A stretch of 64,000 bases of DNA from Parvibaculum lavamentivorans DS-1 (GTDB lineage: Bacteria > Pseudomonadota > Alphaproteobacteria > Parvibaculales > Parvibaculaceae): positions 1,240,001 through 1,304,000 of the forward strand of contig NC_009719.1 of the NCBI RefSeq assembly GCF_000017565.1, read 5' to 3'. The position numbers were made by a program, and so were the translations under genes. The first letter of the stretch is position 1. Every line of letters starts with the position of its first letter. The notes under the pieces are model-generated. The model did not search any database. It was not told where the DNA came from and was given only the letters and a program-made list of their open reading frames with translations. Positions 39,719 to 49,220 of the stretch are shown piece by piece.

Positions 39719-42211
39719 GTGGATAGGCTGAGTTCTCGCATTGCCCGGGCCGCGATGACCTATCGCTGGCTTTCGCTGCTCATTCTGACGGCGATCACGG
39801 GGTTCTTCGCCGTTCAGTTGCCGAACGTCGAACTGCGCACCATTTTCAGCGACCTGCTGCCAAGCAACCATCCCTTCGTCCAGACCTACAAGGATCATCC
39901 GAACTTCGGCAATCCGCTCACCGTCACCGTCATGATCAAGCGGAAGGACGGCGATATCTACAACGCCGAAACACTGCAGAAGGTCTGGGATCTCACACGC
40001 GACATCGATCTGACGCCCGCCGTCGATCACGACCAGATACTTTCGGTGGCGACCGAAAAGGCGCGCTATGCCGAAGCGACACCGAACGGCATCGACTCGC
40101 GCCCCCTGATGGAGGATCACGCGCCGCGAACGCCCGCCGAAATCGCGGAGTTTCGCAACCGCCTGCTGAAGTCGCCGAACGTCCGCACATTCATGGTGTC
40201 CGAGGACGAAACGGCAACGCTTGTCACGGCGACGTTCATCGAGCGCCTGCTCGATTACGGCGAGACCTTCGAATATCTCGACAAGCTCGTGAACGACGCC
40301 CGGGACGACAAGCACGACGTCTATATGGCCGGGCAGCCGGTTCTGACGGGCTGGGTCTATTTCTATGAACTGCAGATGCTCGGTATTTTCGGCATCACAG
40401 GCATTGCCCTGCTGGTTGCACTCATCTTCTACATGCGAAATGTCGTAGGTGTCGTTGCGCCCTTGGTAACAAGCATCATCGCAGCTATCTGGGGCTTCGG
40501 CTTTGTCGGCTGGCTTGGGTTGCCTGTCGAGCCGCTCATCATGGTCGTCCCGCTGCTGCTGGTCGCGCGGTCATTCAGTCATTGCGTGCAGTTCGTTGAA
40601 CGCTATTACGAAATCCTGCACTACGTTAAGGACCGACGCCGCGCAGCCGAGATATCGCTCAGCGTCATGATGACGCCCGGCATGTTGGGCATCGCCACGG
40701 ACGCAATGGGGCTGTTCATCATTGCCGTCGCGCCTATCCCGGCGATGGAACGCTTCGCGCTCTTCTGCGGATTTTGGGCCTTTATTCTCATCCCGACGAA
40801 TGTCTTCCTGTCGCCGCTTCTGATGCTGCTGCTGCCCAAGCCGCGAAATGTCGAGCGCATGGTAGGCGGAAACGAAAAGGATGGCCGCTACAGCGGCATC
40901 AAGCTGTTGCTGAGCTTGATTGGCCGCCTGTCGATCGGAAGGACATCTACATTCACGGCGGCGGCGCTCATAGCGCTGGCCGTTTTCAGCGTCGTGAAAG
41001 TAATGGAACTCAAAGTTGGAAATCCTGTCGAGGGCAGCAATCTCCTTTGGGACGATTCCGAGTTCAACGTCGCGGTTTCAAATATCAATCGTCATTTCCC
41101 GGGCCTGAACACGCTGGAGATCATTTTCGAGTCCAAGTCGCAGGACAGTATGGAGAGGGTCGTCCGCAAGGCGGAAACGGCTCTTACAATGCAGCGGCTG
41201 CAACACCTTCTCGAAAGCCAGCCGAACCCGCCGGAAGCGTCTCTTTCGTTCACCGACTACCTACCGGAAGCAAACCGCTTGTTCAGCGGCGGTAATCCAA
41301 AATGGGCGCCACTTGATCATGACGACGCAGCTGTGAGCGCTGCTGCAGGTGCGCTCATGGTTGGCACTGGACCGAAAGCATTCTTGCATGTTGCGGATTT
41401 CGAACAGCGAAATGGCACGGTGTCCCTCTGGTACAAGGACAACAAGCAGGAAACGGTCGATGAAGCACTGCGCCAGGCGCGCGCTGCGCTCGAAATAGTT
41501 GGCACGGAGCACGAGGATTTCCGTATCAGGCTCGGCAGCGGCACCATTGCCTTGCAGCAATCGATCAACGACACGGTCGACCATTATCAGTGGATCATTC
41601 TGGGGTTGCTGAATGCTGTAATCCTGATCACCTGCAGCTATGCCTACCGGTCCATAGTCGCCGGCATCCTGCTTCTTATTCCCGTCAACCTGTCGAACCT
41701 GCTGCTCGGCGCCGTGATGACGGAAATGGGCATCGGCCTGGACGTCAATACATTGCCGATTGCGGCAATCGGCGTTGGCGTCGGCATCGATTACGGCATC
41801 TATCTGCTCAGTCGCATCTACGAGGAATACCAGCAGCGCAAGGATATGGGGCCTGCGATCCTCGCTTCGGTGACGACGACCGGAAAGGCGATCTTCTTCA
41901 CCGCCACTATCGTGCTCATCGGCATTTTGCCCTGGTACTTCCTGTCGGCGTTGAAGTTTCTGGCCGACATGGGCCTGCTGCTCGTCATGGTCATGCTTAT
42001 CAACATGATCATTGCGCTCATTGTGGTGCCGCTGCTCGTCTGGCTGATCCGGCCCCGCTTTATCGAATCCAAGGAATTGATGGTGAGCGAGGGCATCGAT
42101 CTCGAAGCCCTTGCGGCCGAACACTCTGACGAAAGTCTCCGCACAAAAGCTGCTGAGATGGTGAAACACCCGGCAAACGAACTGGTTGAGGTGGTCCCGC
42201 TCCGGTCATGA
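39719..42211 (+). CDS. RND-superfamily (MMPL-type) transporter
   Basis: An 830-residue inner-membrane protein with two homologous halves. Each half has one lone helix, a periplasmic domain of 200-230 residues, and a five-helix block (first near 230-400, second near 640-790). LPSNHPFVQTYKDHPNFGNP in the first loop and GVGVGIDYGIYLLSRIYEEY in the second helix block are characteristic of the MMPL/HpnN-like branch that moves lipids and other hydrophobic compounds. The GTG at 39719 follows GAGGGGGA. It is the first gene of a five-gene cluster with DUF1329, YCF48 and DUF1302 partners; a direction of transport cannot be read from sequence. Confidence 0.9.
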   Translation: MDRLSSRIARAAMTYRWLSLLILTAITGFFAVQLPNVELRTIFSDLLPSNHPFVQTYKDHPNFGNPLTVTVMIKRKDGDIYNAETLQKVWDLTRDIDLTPAVDHDQILSVATEKARYAEATPNGIDSRPLMEDHAPRTPAEIAEFRNRLLKSPNVRTFMVSEDETATLVTATFIERLLDYGETFEYLDKLVNDARDDKHDVYMAGQPVLTGWVYFYELQMLGIFGITGIALLVALIFYMRNVVGVVAPLVTSIIAAIWGFGFVGWLGLPVEPLIMVVPLLLVARSFSHCVQFVERYYEILHYVKDRRRAAEISLSVMMTPGMLGIATDAMGLFIIAVAPIPAMERFALFCGFWAFILIPTNVFLSPLLMLLLPKPRNVERMVGGNEKDGRYSGIKLLLSLIGRLSIGRTSTFTAAALIALAVFSVVKVMELKVGNPVEGSNLLWDDSEFNVAVSNINRHFPGLNTLEIIFESKSQDSMERVVRKAETALTMQRLQHLLESQPNPPEASLSFTDYLPEANRLFSGGNPKWAPLDHDDAAVSAAAGALMVGTGPKAFLHVADFEQRNGTVSLWYKDNKQETVDEALRQARAALEIVGTEHEDFRIRLGSGTIALQQSINDTVDHYQWIILGLLNAVILITCSYAYRSIVAGILLLIPVNLSNLLLGAVMTEMGIGLDVNTLPIAAIGVGVGIDYGIYLLSRIYEEYQQRKDMGPAILASVTTTGKAIFFTATIVLIGILPWYFLSALKFLADMGLLLVMVMLINMIIALIVVPLLVWLIRPRFIESKELMVSEGIDLEALAAEHSDESLRTKAAEMVKHPANELVEVVPLRS

Positions 42212-42249
42212 ACCGGGCGGGTTCCTGTCCTACTGGGAGGAGGAAGGAA

Positions 42250-43629
42250 ATGCGAATTCGGAAATACGACAGTGGGTTCTCTCGGCGTGCTTTTCTTGAA
42301 AAGTCGCTGAAGGGAGTGGCGGCTGCCGGTGTGCTCGCACCGCTTTGGCCGGAGATTGCGCGCTCGGGCACGATAGACAAGGTCTATCCGGACGAGCTCC
42401 TCTCGATCGAGCTCTATACCAAAGGGCAGGTCAAGCCGGGCGATGTCATCACGGCCGACAATGTCGAGGTGGTGAAGGATCTGCTTGACCCGATTGCCTA
42501 TCGTCAGGTGAAAGAGATGGGGCGGCGCATCAACATCGTCGAAACCACGACCGATGTAACGAAGCTCTTTCCTCACGAATATCTGGAGGCGACCCTCCGC
42601 AACGCGGGTCGTGCGAAATTCGACGCGAATGGAAATGTCGTCACCGACGACGGAAAGCCCTGGATCGGTGGCAACCCCTTCCCGAATGCACAGACGGGCG
42701 AGGAGGCCTTTGCAAACCTCACCATGTCCTGGGGCCGCCACGATGAATCCGTCTACGGCGTTCGCGACTGGGATATTTCACCAAATGGAACGCTCTCCTA
42801 CCAGTATGACTTCATCTGGGCGGAGCAGAACACGGTCGGCCTTGTAAACAAGCCCTCGCCTTATCAGGCGGGTGCTGAGGACAAGCTCCGCTATCAGGCG
42901 GTTTGGTTTACCTCGCCGACAGATGCCAAGGGCACGGCCTTCCTCAACACCTGGCATTATGACCAGCGGAAATTTCCGGAACTTCTCGGATACCTGCCGG
43001 CATTCAAACGCGTCCGTAATTTCCCGACCAATCAGCGTTTCGAACCGCTGGTGCCCGGCATCACAATTTTCTTGTCCGACGCATGGGCAGCGGGAGATCC
43101 GATGCTCACTTGGGGCAACTACAAGGTGATCGGCACGAAGCCGCATCTTGGCGCCGTCTCGGGCAATTGGTCCGGCAAGACGAATCCCAATTGGGAGCGC
43201 GAGGTTCACGGTGGCCCACAAGGGCAGACCTTCTTCGAGGACTACAAGGAGCTTGTTCCTGAAGTTCTCGTCGTTGAAGCCGAGCCCATCGGTTATCCGC
43301 GTGCGCCGGTCAGCAAGAAGCGCGTCTACATCGACGTCCGCAACATGATGTTCGTGTCCTATCTGACTTACGACCGTCGCGGCGAAATATGGAAGTCCTT
43401 CGAACCTGCCTTCAGCCAGTACAAGGACGGTGACGCCGCATACATGGACGGAGCGCACCCGCTCTGGTCGTGGACGCATGTTCACAGTCATGACGTGCAG
43501 ACCAACCGCATGAGCCGCTTCGTGCAGGCGAAGCAGATCACCGGTGGTTTTGGCCCCGAGTACAATATCGGGCCGAGCATCTACGACAAGTATCTGACGG
43601 CACAGGCTATCCGCCGGTTCGGCACCTAG
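42250..43629 (+). CDS. DUF1329 protein, Tat-exported (first paralogue)
   Basis: A 459-residue protein with a twin-arginine signal (SRRAFLEKS plus a hydrophobic stretch, residues 11-32). Body matches DUF1329: YPDELLSIELYTKG, WIGGNPFPNAQTGEEAF, GYLPAFKRVRNFP, TIFLSDAWAAGDPMLTWGNY. The family is predicted to have a LolA/LolB-like fold, consistent with carrying a hydrophobic ligand through the periplasm. Good GGGAGGAGGAAGG ribosome site 38 bases after the RND gene. It shares long identical blocks with the DUF1329 gene at 46630. Confidence 0.9.
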   Translation: MRIRKYDSGFSRRAFLEKSLKGVAAAGVLAPLWPEIARSGTIDKVYPDELLSIELYTKGQVKPGDVITADNVEVVKDLLDPIAYRQVKEMGRRINIVETTTDVTKLFPHEYLEATLRNAGRAKFDANGNVVTDDGKPWIGGNPFPNAQTGEEAFANLTMSWGRHDESVYGVRDWDISPNGTLSYQYDFIWAEQNTVGLVNKPSPYQAGAEDKLRYQAVWFTSPTDAKGTAFLNTWHYDQRKFPELLGYLPAFKRVRNFPTNQRFEPLVPGITIFLSDAWAAGDPMLTWGNYKVIGTKPHLGAVSGNWSGKTNPNWEREVHGGPQGQTFFEDYKELVPEVLVVEAEPIGYPRAPVSKKRVYIDVRNMMFVSYLTYDRRGEIWKSFEPAFSQYKDGDAAYMDGAHPLWSWTHVHSHDVQTNRMSRFVQAKQITGGFGPEYNIGPSIYDKYLTAQAIRRFGT

Positions 43630-43689
43630 GAACAGAGGCAATGCGGGCGCCGGCAGGAGGTCGGCGCCCCGGTGTCTTTGAGGGAGAGC

Positions 43690-44634
43690 ATGTTGAAAAG
43701 ATTTGTCGTCGTAGTCGCCGCTCTATTGTTTCTGCCTGTTCTCGTGGCGGATGCTGCAACGGGCGACCTGTCTCTACGTTATCGTGGTACGGCGCATGAC
43801 GCGCTGTTCGACATCTCATTCGACAATTCATTTGGTATTGCCGTCGGCGGTGGCGGAACGGTACTCGCCAGCGAGGATGGTGGTTTGAGTTGGGCGCATT
43901 ATGTGCGGCCAGATACCAGCCTTGCCTTGCTTGGAGTGATTGCCGAAGGCGGCAAGCGCTTTGCCGTCGGGCAGTCCGGGCAAATCTTTCGGCTCGATGG
44001 GGACTCCTGGTCGCCGCTTGAAAGCGGCACGGATGCGCGCCTTTTCTCGATCGCGCTTGGTCACAATGGGCTTGTTGTTGTTGTGGGAGGCTTCGGCACG
44101 ATCCTCGTATCACATGACAATGGTGCGACATGGTCGGCTGCGACCATCGATTGGATGCCGATTCTCAATGATTACGTTGAGCCTCATCTGTATGCGGTTC
44201 AAATACAGAACGGCGTCATTACCGTCGCCGGCGAGTTCGGCTTGATCCTTCGTTCATTGGATGATGGCGCCTCGTGGACGGTGGCGCATAGAGGCGAAGC
44301 CTCGATTTTCGATTTTTCAATCGACCAGAAGGGGCTCGGCCTTGCGGTGGGGCAGGAAGGGCTTGTCCTTGCAACCGCAGATGGCGGAGCGAGCTGGCGC
44401 GAGAGCGGCCGCCTTTCCGGAACGCCCTTGCTCGGCGTTTGGCAATCGGGCGCCCGCGCATTCGCCGTCGGCATACGCGGCGGATACGCAAGTAATGATG
44501 GCGGCCGCAACTGGAAATCCGTGACGCGAAGCGACATCGAAACGGGCTGGTATCAGGCGGTTGCGTCCTCAGCATCTAGAGACAAGCCCGTGCTCGTCGG
44601 TCATCGCGGACGAATTCTTGAGGTGGATGAATGA
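43690..44634 (+). CDS. YCF48-type beta-propeller, exported
   Basis: A 314-residue protein with a signal peptide (MLKRFVVVVAALLFLPVLVADAA region). Seven repeats with the Gly-x-Gly...DGG-x-(S/T)W pattern, for example VGGGGTVLASEDGGLSW, VGGFGTILVSHDNGATW and VGQEGLVLATADGGASW, make a BNR/YCF48 propeller. Such propellers accompany RND/DUF1329/DUF1302 sets in other proteobacteria. Likely periplasmic scaffold or assembly factor. A GGGCGCCG/CGGCGCCC hairpin stands in the 60-base gap before it. Confidence 0.85.
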   Translation: MLKRFVVVVAALLFLPVLVADAATGDLSLRYRGTAHDALFDISFDNSFGIAVGGGGTVLASEDGGLSWAHYVRPDTSLALLGVIAEGGKRFAVGQSGQIFRLDGDSWSPLESGTDARLFSIALGHNGLVVVVGGFGTILVSHDNGATWSAATIDWMPILNDYVEPHLYAVQIQNGVITVAGEFGLILRSLDDGASWTVAHRGEASIFDFSIDQKGLGLAVGQEGLVLATADGGASWRESGRLSGTPLLGVWQSGARAFAVGIRGGYASNDGGRNWKSVTRSDIETGWYQAVASSASRDKPVLVGHRGRILEVDE

Positions 44635-44695
44635 GCCGCGTCGCGGCTTGAGGTTGGTTCCAACCCGTTTCGGGTTATCCAAGGGAGGGGAGAAA

Positions 44696-46474
44696 ATGTC
44701 TCGTAAACTTATCGAGGCCGCAGGGGGACTTCTGGCAGGCGTGGCGCTCACCGTGGCGTTTACGGCAGGCGCCCGCGCTGCTGACTTCAATGTTCAGGGC
44801 TTCATCAGACAAGAGCCGGCAATCAAGCTCACGGATGAAGAGAATCCGTATAACCAGCGCGGTAATATCTATAACGGCGTGGCTGTTACGCAGGACTCGA
44901 CCTTGTTGGGCGGTGGCGTCACGACAACGACGAGGCCGATAGAGCGCGGGGACAACACATTCAATTTGATGGCGACGCGCCTCGAGGTCGATTTCCAGGC
45001 GAACTTCAATGAGAACTGGAACGGCTTCGCCCGGCTGCGTGGATATTTTCAGCCGGACATCTTCGACAATGAGGGAGATCCGGAGTTCTTCGAGACACCG
45101 CTCTGGAGCGGGGGGCGAGGAACCTTCCTGGAAGCCAATGGCAGGAACTACATGGTCGACTTGCCGGCTCTCTATCTCGACTATTCCGAGGGACCGCTCT
45201 GGCTCCGGCTCGGCAACCAGCAGATTGCGTGGGGCGAATCCCTTTTCTTCCGTGTTCTCGACGTTCCTAACGGTCTCGATCTCCGGCGGCACCTATTGCT
45301 CGATCTCGTCGCCGAAGAGTTTGCCGATGAGCGTGTCGCTGCGCCCGGTATTCGCGGTTCCTATCGTGTGACGAACGACATCGAGGTCGAAGCATTTACG
45401 CAGCTCTTCAACCCGTCGATTCTCGCCAATGCCGACACGCCCTACAACGTTATTCCCTCTCAGTTCACGGTCCACCAGCAAGAGGGATTTGACGACGCGG
45501 AAGGTGCGATGAACGTCGGCGGCCGCGTACAAGCCCAAGTCGGAGGCGTCGCCCTGCAGGCAATCGCTGTCAATAGACGCAACCCTGACGGCGTCTTCAG
45601 CTGGACAGCTTCTGGCGTCAACCGCGACATTCCAGGCCTCGTGGGCAGCGGCGCCGTACTTGCGCAAACTCCATTCGAAGTAAGCAATACCGGCGTCTAT
45701 TCCGCACAGGAATGGTTTACCTATGCCGGCATGGCGCGCCTGAATGGCTTCACTGGATTCAACACGGCGATCAATGAATTCCCTGCCACCGCTCTTCTAG
45801 GGGCTGCCGCTGTACCGAACCAGACGCTTGCCGCTTCCGAACTCGATCTGTTTTTCCAGCTCAGCCCGCTTCGTGGCCATATAGCGCGCACCTATCACCG
45901 CGAAAACATCTTCGGTCTCGGCGCAAACTACGTCGTGAATGCCGGACCCGAATCCTTCTTCGACCAGCTCGTGATCAGGAGCGAATTCACCTACACGCCC
46001 GACAAGATTTTCACGAGCCCCGATCTCAGTCAGTCTTTCATCGAAGAAGACGAGTATGTCGCGTCGCTGGTCTTCGAGAAGTACCACCGTTTCTCGCAGG
46101 AATTCCCCGCGACTTTCATGGTGCTGCAGTATCTCTATAAATCGGAAAGCGACATGTTCGGCCGTCACTTGAGCGGCATGGGTGCGACGGGAGCCCGCAC
46201 CAGTGGTTTGCCTGAAGGCGAAAATTCCTTCAATGCCGTTGCCTTCGCGCTGCAGCAGCCTTTTCCGAATCTCATCTGGAGGGCTGACTTCTCGGTTCTT
46301 TACGACGTGAGGGGCGGCGCCTTGGTCCAGCCCGGCCTCAAGTGGAAGCCTAACGAACAATGGACTGCCGAGGTCTTTGCCAACATCACCATGAGCGACG
46401 GTGGCAATGATGACATCGTGGACACGATTGACTGGGCCGACGAGCTGACATTCCGCATTACCTATCAGTTCTAA
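44696..46474 (+). CDS. DUF1302 family outer-membrane protein
   Basis: A 592-residue exported protein: signal peptide ending in ARAA (about residue 27), then alternating strands rich in aromatic residues, RLEVDFQANFNENWNGFARLR, LYLDYSEGPLWLRLGNQQIAWG, and a final strand ending in ITYQF. A terminal Phe is usual for Omp85-inserted beta-barrels. DUF1302 members are thought to be outer-membrane channels for hydrophobic compounds; hard evidence is limited. Preceded by an AACCCG-TTT-CGGGTT hairpin and a GGGAGGGGAG ribosome site. It would complete an envelope path with the RND and DUF1329 proteins. Confidence 0.88.
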   Translation: MSRKLIEAAGGLLAGVALTVAFTAGARAADFNVQGFIRQEPAIKLTDEENPYNQRGNIYNGVAVTQDSTLLGGGVTTTTRPIERGDNTFNLMATRLEVDFQANFNENWNGFARLRGYFQPDIFDNEGDPEFFETPLWSGGRGTFLEANGRNYMVDLPALYLDYSEGPLWLRLGNQQIAWGESLFFRVLDVPNGLDLRRHLLLDLVAEEFADERVAAPGIRGSYRVTNDIEVEAFTQLFNPSILANADTPYNVIPSQFTVHQQEGFDDAEGAMNVGGRVQAQVGGVALQAIAVNRRNPDGVFSWTASGVNRDIPGLVGSGAVLAQTPFEVSNTGVYSAQEWFTYAGMARLNGFTGFNTAINEFPATALLGAAAVPNQTLAASELDLFFQLSPLRGHIARTYHRENIFGLGANYVVNAGPESFFDQLVIRSEFTYTPDKIFTSPDLSQSFIEEDEYVASLVFEKYHRFSQEFPATFMVLQYLYKSESDMFGRHLSGMGATGARTSGLPEGENSFNAVAFALQQPFPNLIWRADFSVLYDVRGGALVQPGLKWKPNEQWTAEVFANITMSDGGNDDIVDTIDWADELTFRITYQF

Positions 46475-46629
46475 AGACCCGGTCGACAAGGCTCCGTCCG
46501 GAGTGCCGGCGCGGACCGTCAAGCCATTTCAACATTGGGCACCAGACGGTCATCCCCCAAAAGCGCGCCGTCAATCCGGACGGGTGCTGTCGGCGACATG
46601 GCAGGCAGCACAAATAGGCGGAGAAGGTG

Positions 46630-48006
46630 ATGCATATTCGGCGCTATACGCATGACTATTCGCGGCGCGTCTTTTTGCACCGTCTTGCTGCGGGCATAGT
46701 CGGCTTGGGTGTCACGGCGCCGCTCTGGAAAACGCTCGAAGCTCATGGTGATGCGTCGCGCGCCTATCCGGACGAGCTTCTTTCCATCGAAGCCTACACA
46801 AAGGGTGCAATCTCCACCGGCGGCCGTATCGACGCCGGCAATGTCGATCTCGTGAAAGAGCTGCTTGATCCGATACGCTATCGTCAGATCAAGGAAATGG
46901 GACGAGTCCTGGAGGTGGTCGCTGCGACAACCGATCTAATGCAGCTCAGCCCGTGGGAATATATCGAAGCCACATTGCGCAACAAGGGCAAGGCTCGGTT
47001 CGATGCGACGGGTAACGTGGTCACCGCGGATGGAGAACCATGGATCGGCGGCAATCCTTTCCCCGATCCCCGGAGCGCATTGGAAATCTTCGCTGGCCTC
47101 ACGCTCAGTTGGGGACGGCACGATATCTCCGTATATGCGACCAGGGAATATGACCTCGCACCAGGAGGTACGGTCGACTACACATATGAATCCGTTTGGG
47201 CCGAACTTGCGCCGGTCGGCCGTCTGGTGGTCGACCCCAAACCTTATTGGCCTGAATTTCGCGACAAGCTGCGCTTTCAATCCGTCGCCTTCACGTCGCC
47301 TAATGAGGACAAGGGCACATCGTTCCTGAACATATGGCCATACGACCAGAACGAGTTCCCCGAGCTTTACGGCTATCTTCCCGCATTCAAGCGCATCCGC
47401 CGTTTTCCCGCCAATCAGCGTTTCGAGCCGCTCATCGCGGGTTCGACCATGTATCTATCCGATGCCTGGGCGGCGGGGGATCCGCTCCTAACCTGGGGTA
47501 ACTATCGGCTTGTACATCAAGGCCCCGCGCTTGCCGCGCTATCCGATGGTTGGGCGGCCGGCCATCCAAACTGGGAACATGCAACGCATGGCGGCCCCGG
47601 CGGCGTGAGCTTCTGGGATACCAAGGTTCAACTGGTCCCGGAAGCACTCGTCGTCGAGGCTGAGCCGGTGAAGTTCGCGCGGGCCCCGGTCGGCAAGAAG
47701 CATGTCTGGTTCGATGCGCGGACGATGCTGCCCTTCGTGATGGTTTCTTTCGATCGTAAGGGAGAAGTGTTCCGGTCATTCGATGGCGCTTTTTCGCTCT
47801 ACAAGAACGGCGCCTCTGTCGTCATGGATGGTGCCCATCCCTATTGGTCATGGACGCATGTTCACGCCCACAACATCCAGACCAACAGGATAACGCGGCT
47901 GGAGCAGGTGCAACGGATCAAGGGTGGTCACACCATGATGGTCAATGACCAGTCTGCCTTCGACCGCTATCTGACGACGAGCGCGCTTCGCCGTCTGGGC
48001 ATGTGA
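46630..48006 (+). CDS. DUF1329 protein, Tat-exported (second paralogue)
   Basis: A 458-residue paralogue of the protein encoded at 42250, with a twin-arginine signal (YSRRVFLHRL). Shared blocks: YPDELLSIE, YTKG, LLDPI-YRQ-KEMGR, PWIGGNPFP, SWGRHD, GYLPAFKR and LSDAWAAGDP-LTWGNY. The ligand-carrier role is inferred from the family. The ATG at 46630 with GGAGAAGG is preferred to the GTG 3 bases earlier. A 155-base gap with no visible structure separates it from the DUF1302 gene. It converges with the dehydrogenase gene without any gap. Confidence 0.9.
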   Translation: MHIRRYTHDYSRRVFLHRLAAGIVGLGVTAPLWKTLEAHGDASRAYPDELLSIEAYTKGAISTGGRIDAGNVDLVKELLDPIRYRQIKEMGRVLEVVAATTDLMQLSPWEYIEATLRNKGKARFDATGNVVTADGEPWIGGNPFPDPRSALEIFAGLTLSWGRHDISVYATREYDLAPGGTVDYTYESVWAELAPVGRLVVDPKPYWPEFRDKLRFQSVAFTSPNEDKGTSFLNIWPYDQNEFPELYGYLPAFKRIRRFPANQRFEPLIAGSTMYLSDAWAAGDPLLTWGNYRLVHQGPALAALSDGWAAGHPNWEHATHGGPGGVSFWDTKVQLVPEALVVEAEPVKFARAPVGKKHVWFDARTMLPFVMVSFDRKGEVFRSFDGAFSLYKNGASVVMDGAHPYWSWTHVHAHNIQTNRITRLEQVQRIKGGHTMMVNDQSAFDRYLTTSALRRLGM

Positions 48007-49140
48007 TTATTCTTTGGGTGCGACGCGCAATACGCTGCCGTTTTCGCCGTCGGTCACGAGATAGAGATATCCGTCCGGTCCCGTGCGCACCTCGCGAATG
48101 CGCTGGCCGAGCTCGCCGAATAGCTCTTCCTGGCCGACAGGCTGTCCATTCTCCATGTCGACACGCCGAAGATGCTTGGCCGCAAGCGCACCGGCAAACA
48201 GGTCGCCATCCCATTCGGGAAACACGCTGCCACGATAAAGCGTAAACCCCGCTGGCGCGATCGAGGGCGTCCAGTGAAGAAGCGGCTGTTCCATTCCTTC
48301 ATATTCCGTATAGGGCGAAATGCGCGCACCCGAATAATCGAGGCCATAAGTGATGACGGGCCAGCCGTAATTCTTGCCAGGTTCGATGATGTTGATCTCA
48401 TCGCCGCCCTGCGGCCCGTGCTCGTGGAGATAGACCCTTCCCGAGAGGTTGTCGTAGACGATACCTTGCGCGTTGCGATGCCCCAGCGTCCAAATCTCCG
48501 GCTTAGCCCCTTCGCGGCCGATGAAAGGATTGTCTTCCGGCACGCTGCCGTCTCGGTTGATTCGGACGACCTTGCCGAAATCGACATCGAGTCTCTGCGC
48601 GTCCTCCCGGTAATCGAATCCATCGCCCACCGTCACGAGCAGCGTTCCATCCGGAAGAAAGAGCATACGACCGCCGTAATGCACGGGTGTGTTCTTCGCC
48701 GGTTCAGCGTCGAATATAACCTCGACGTCGCTGAGCGATGCCCCGTCAAAGCGTGCCCTTGCTACGCGCGTTCTGTTCTCGCCGGGCGTACCATGCGCAT
48801 AGGAGAGGTAAACGAAACCATTCGTGGAGAATTCGGGGTCGAGCAGCAGGTCGAAAAGTCCGCCCTGGCTTTCGAAGTAAACATCCGGGATGCCAGCAAC
48901 CGAATCCGGGGAGAGCACGCCCCCCCGAATGATCCGGACATTACCGGACAGCTCCACGACCAGGATGGAACCATCCGGCATGAATGTAAGGCTCCATGGG
49001 TGATCGAGCCCCTCCGCAATCGGCACGATTTCATACGATCCGGCGGCTTCCTGTGCGTGAACTGGAGCGGAGCCTGCGGCCCACAGCGCAGCCAGAAGAG
49101 TAACCGCGATTGTAGTCATCGCCCGTGCCGGATTTGTCAT
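48007..49140 (-). CDS. PQQ-dependent soluble aldose dehydrogenase-like protein (YliI/GDH-B type)
   Basis: A 377-residue exported protein: signal peptide (about residues 1-27, ending AQEA), then a six-bladed propeller of the soluble glucose/sorbosone dehydrogenase family. LDHPWSLTFMPDG is the first blade, NRTRVARARF, HYGGRMLFLPDGTLLVTVGDG, LGHRNAQGIVYD (with the catalytic-His region) and HEHGPQGGDEINI follow. The enzyme oxidises sugars or related alcohols in the periplasm. It is leftward and convergent with the DUF1329 gene, so it belongs to a different transcription unit. PQQ biosynthesis genes are not in the window. Confidence 0.87.
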   Translation of the reverse strand: MTNPARAMTTIAVTLLAALWAAGSAPVHAQEAAGSYEIVPIAEGLDHPWSLTFMPDGSILVVELSGNVRIIRGGVLSPDSVAGIPDVYFESQGGLFDLLLDPEFSTNGFVYLSYAHGTPGENRTRVARARFDGASLSDVEVIFDAEPAKNTPVHYGGRMLFLPDGTLLVTVGDGFDYREDAQRLDVDFGKVVRINRDGSVPEDNPFIGREGAKPEIWTLGHRNAQGIVYDNLSGRVYLHEHGPQGGDEINIIEPGKNYGWPVITYGLDYSGARISPYTEYEGMEQPLLHWTPSIAPAGFTLYRGSVFPEWDGDLFAGALAAKHLRRVDMENGQPVGQEELFGELGQRIREVRTGPDGYLYLVTDGENGSVLRVAPKE

Positions 49141-49220
49141 TGGTTGTTTCCCCGTCCCATCCGCTGGTATTCTGTGCAATCATACAGCGAGAAGACAACC
49201 GAAAGAAGCGGGGGCGGGGG

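Noticed and set aside
43637-43672. GGGCGCCG/CGGCGCCC hairpin after the first DUF1329 gene taken as terminator
   Set aside because: No T-run follows, and the downstream genes clearly continue the same cluster. More likely an mRNA-processing or stability stem.
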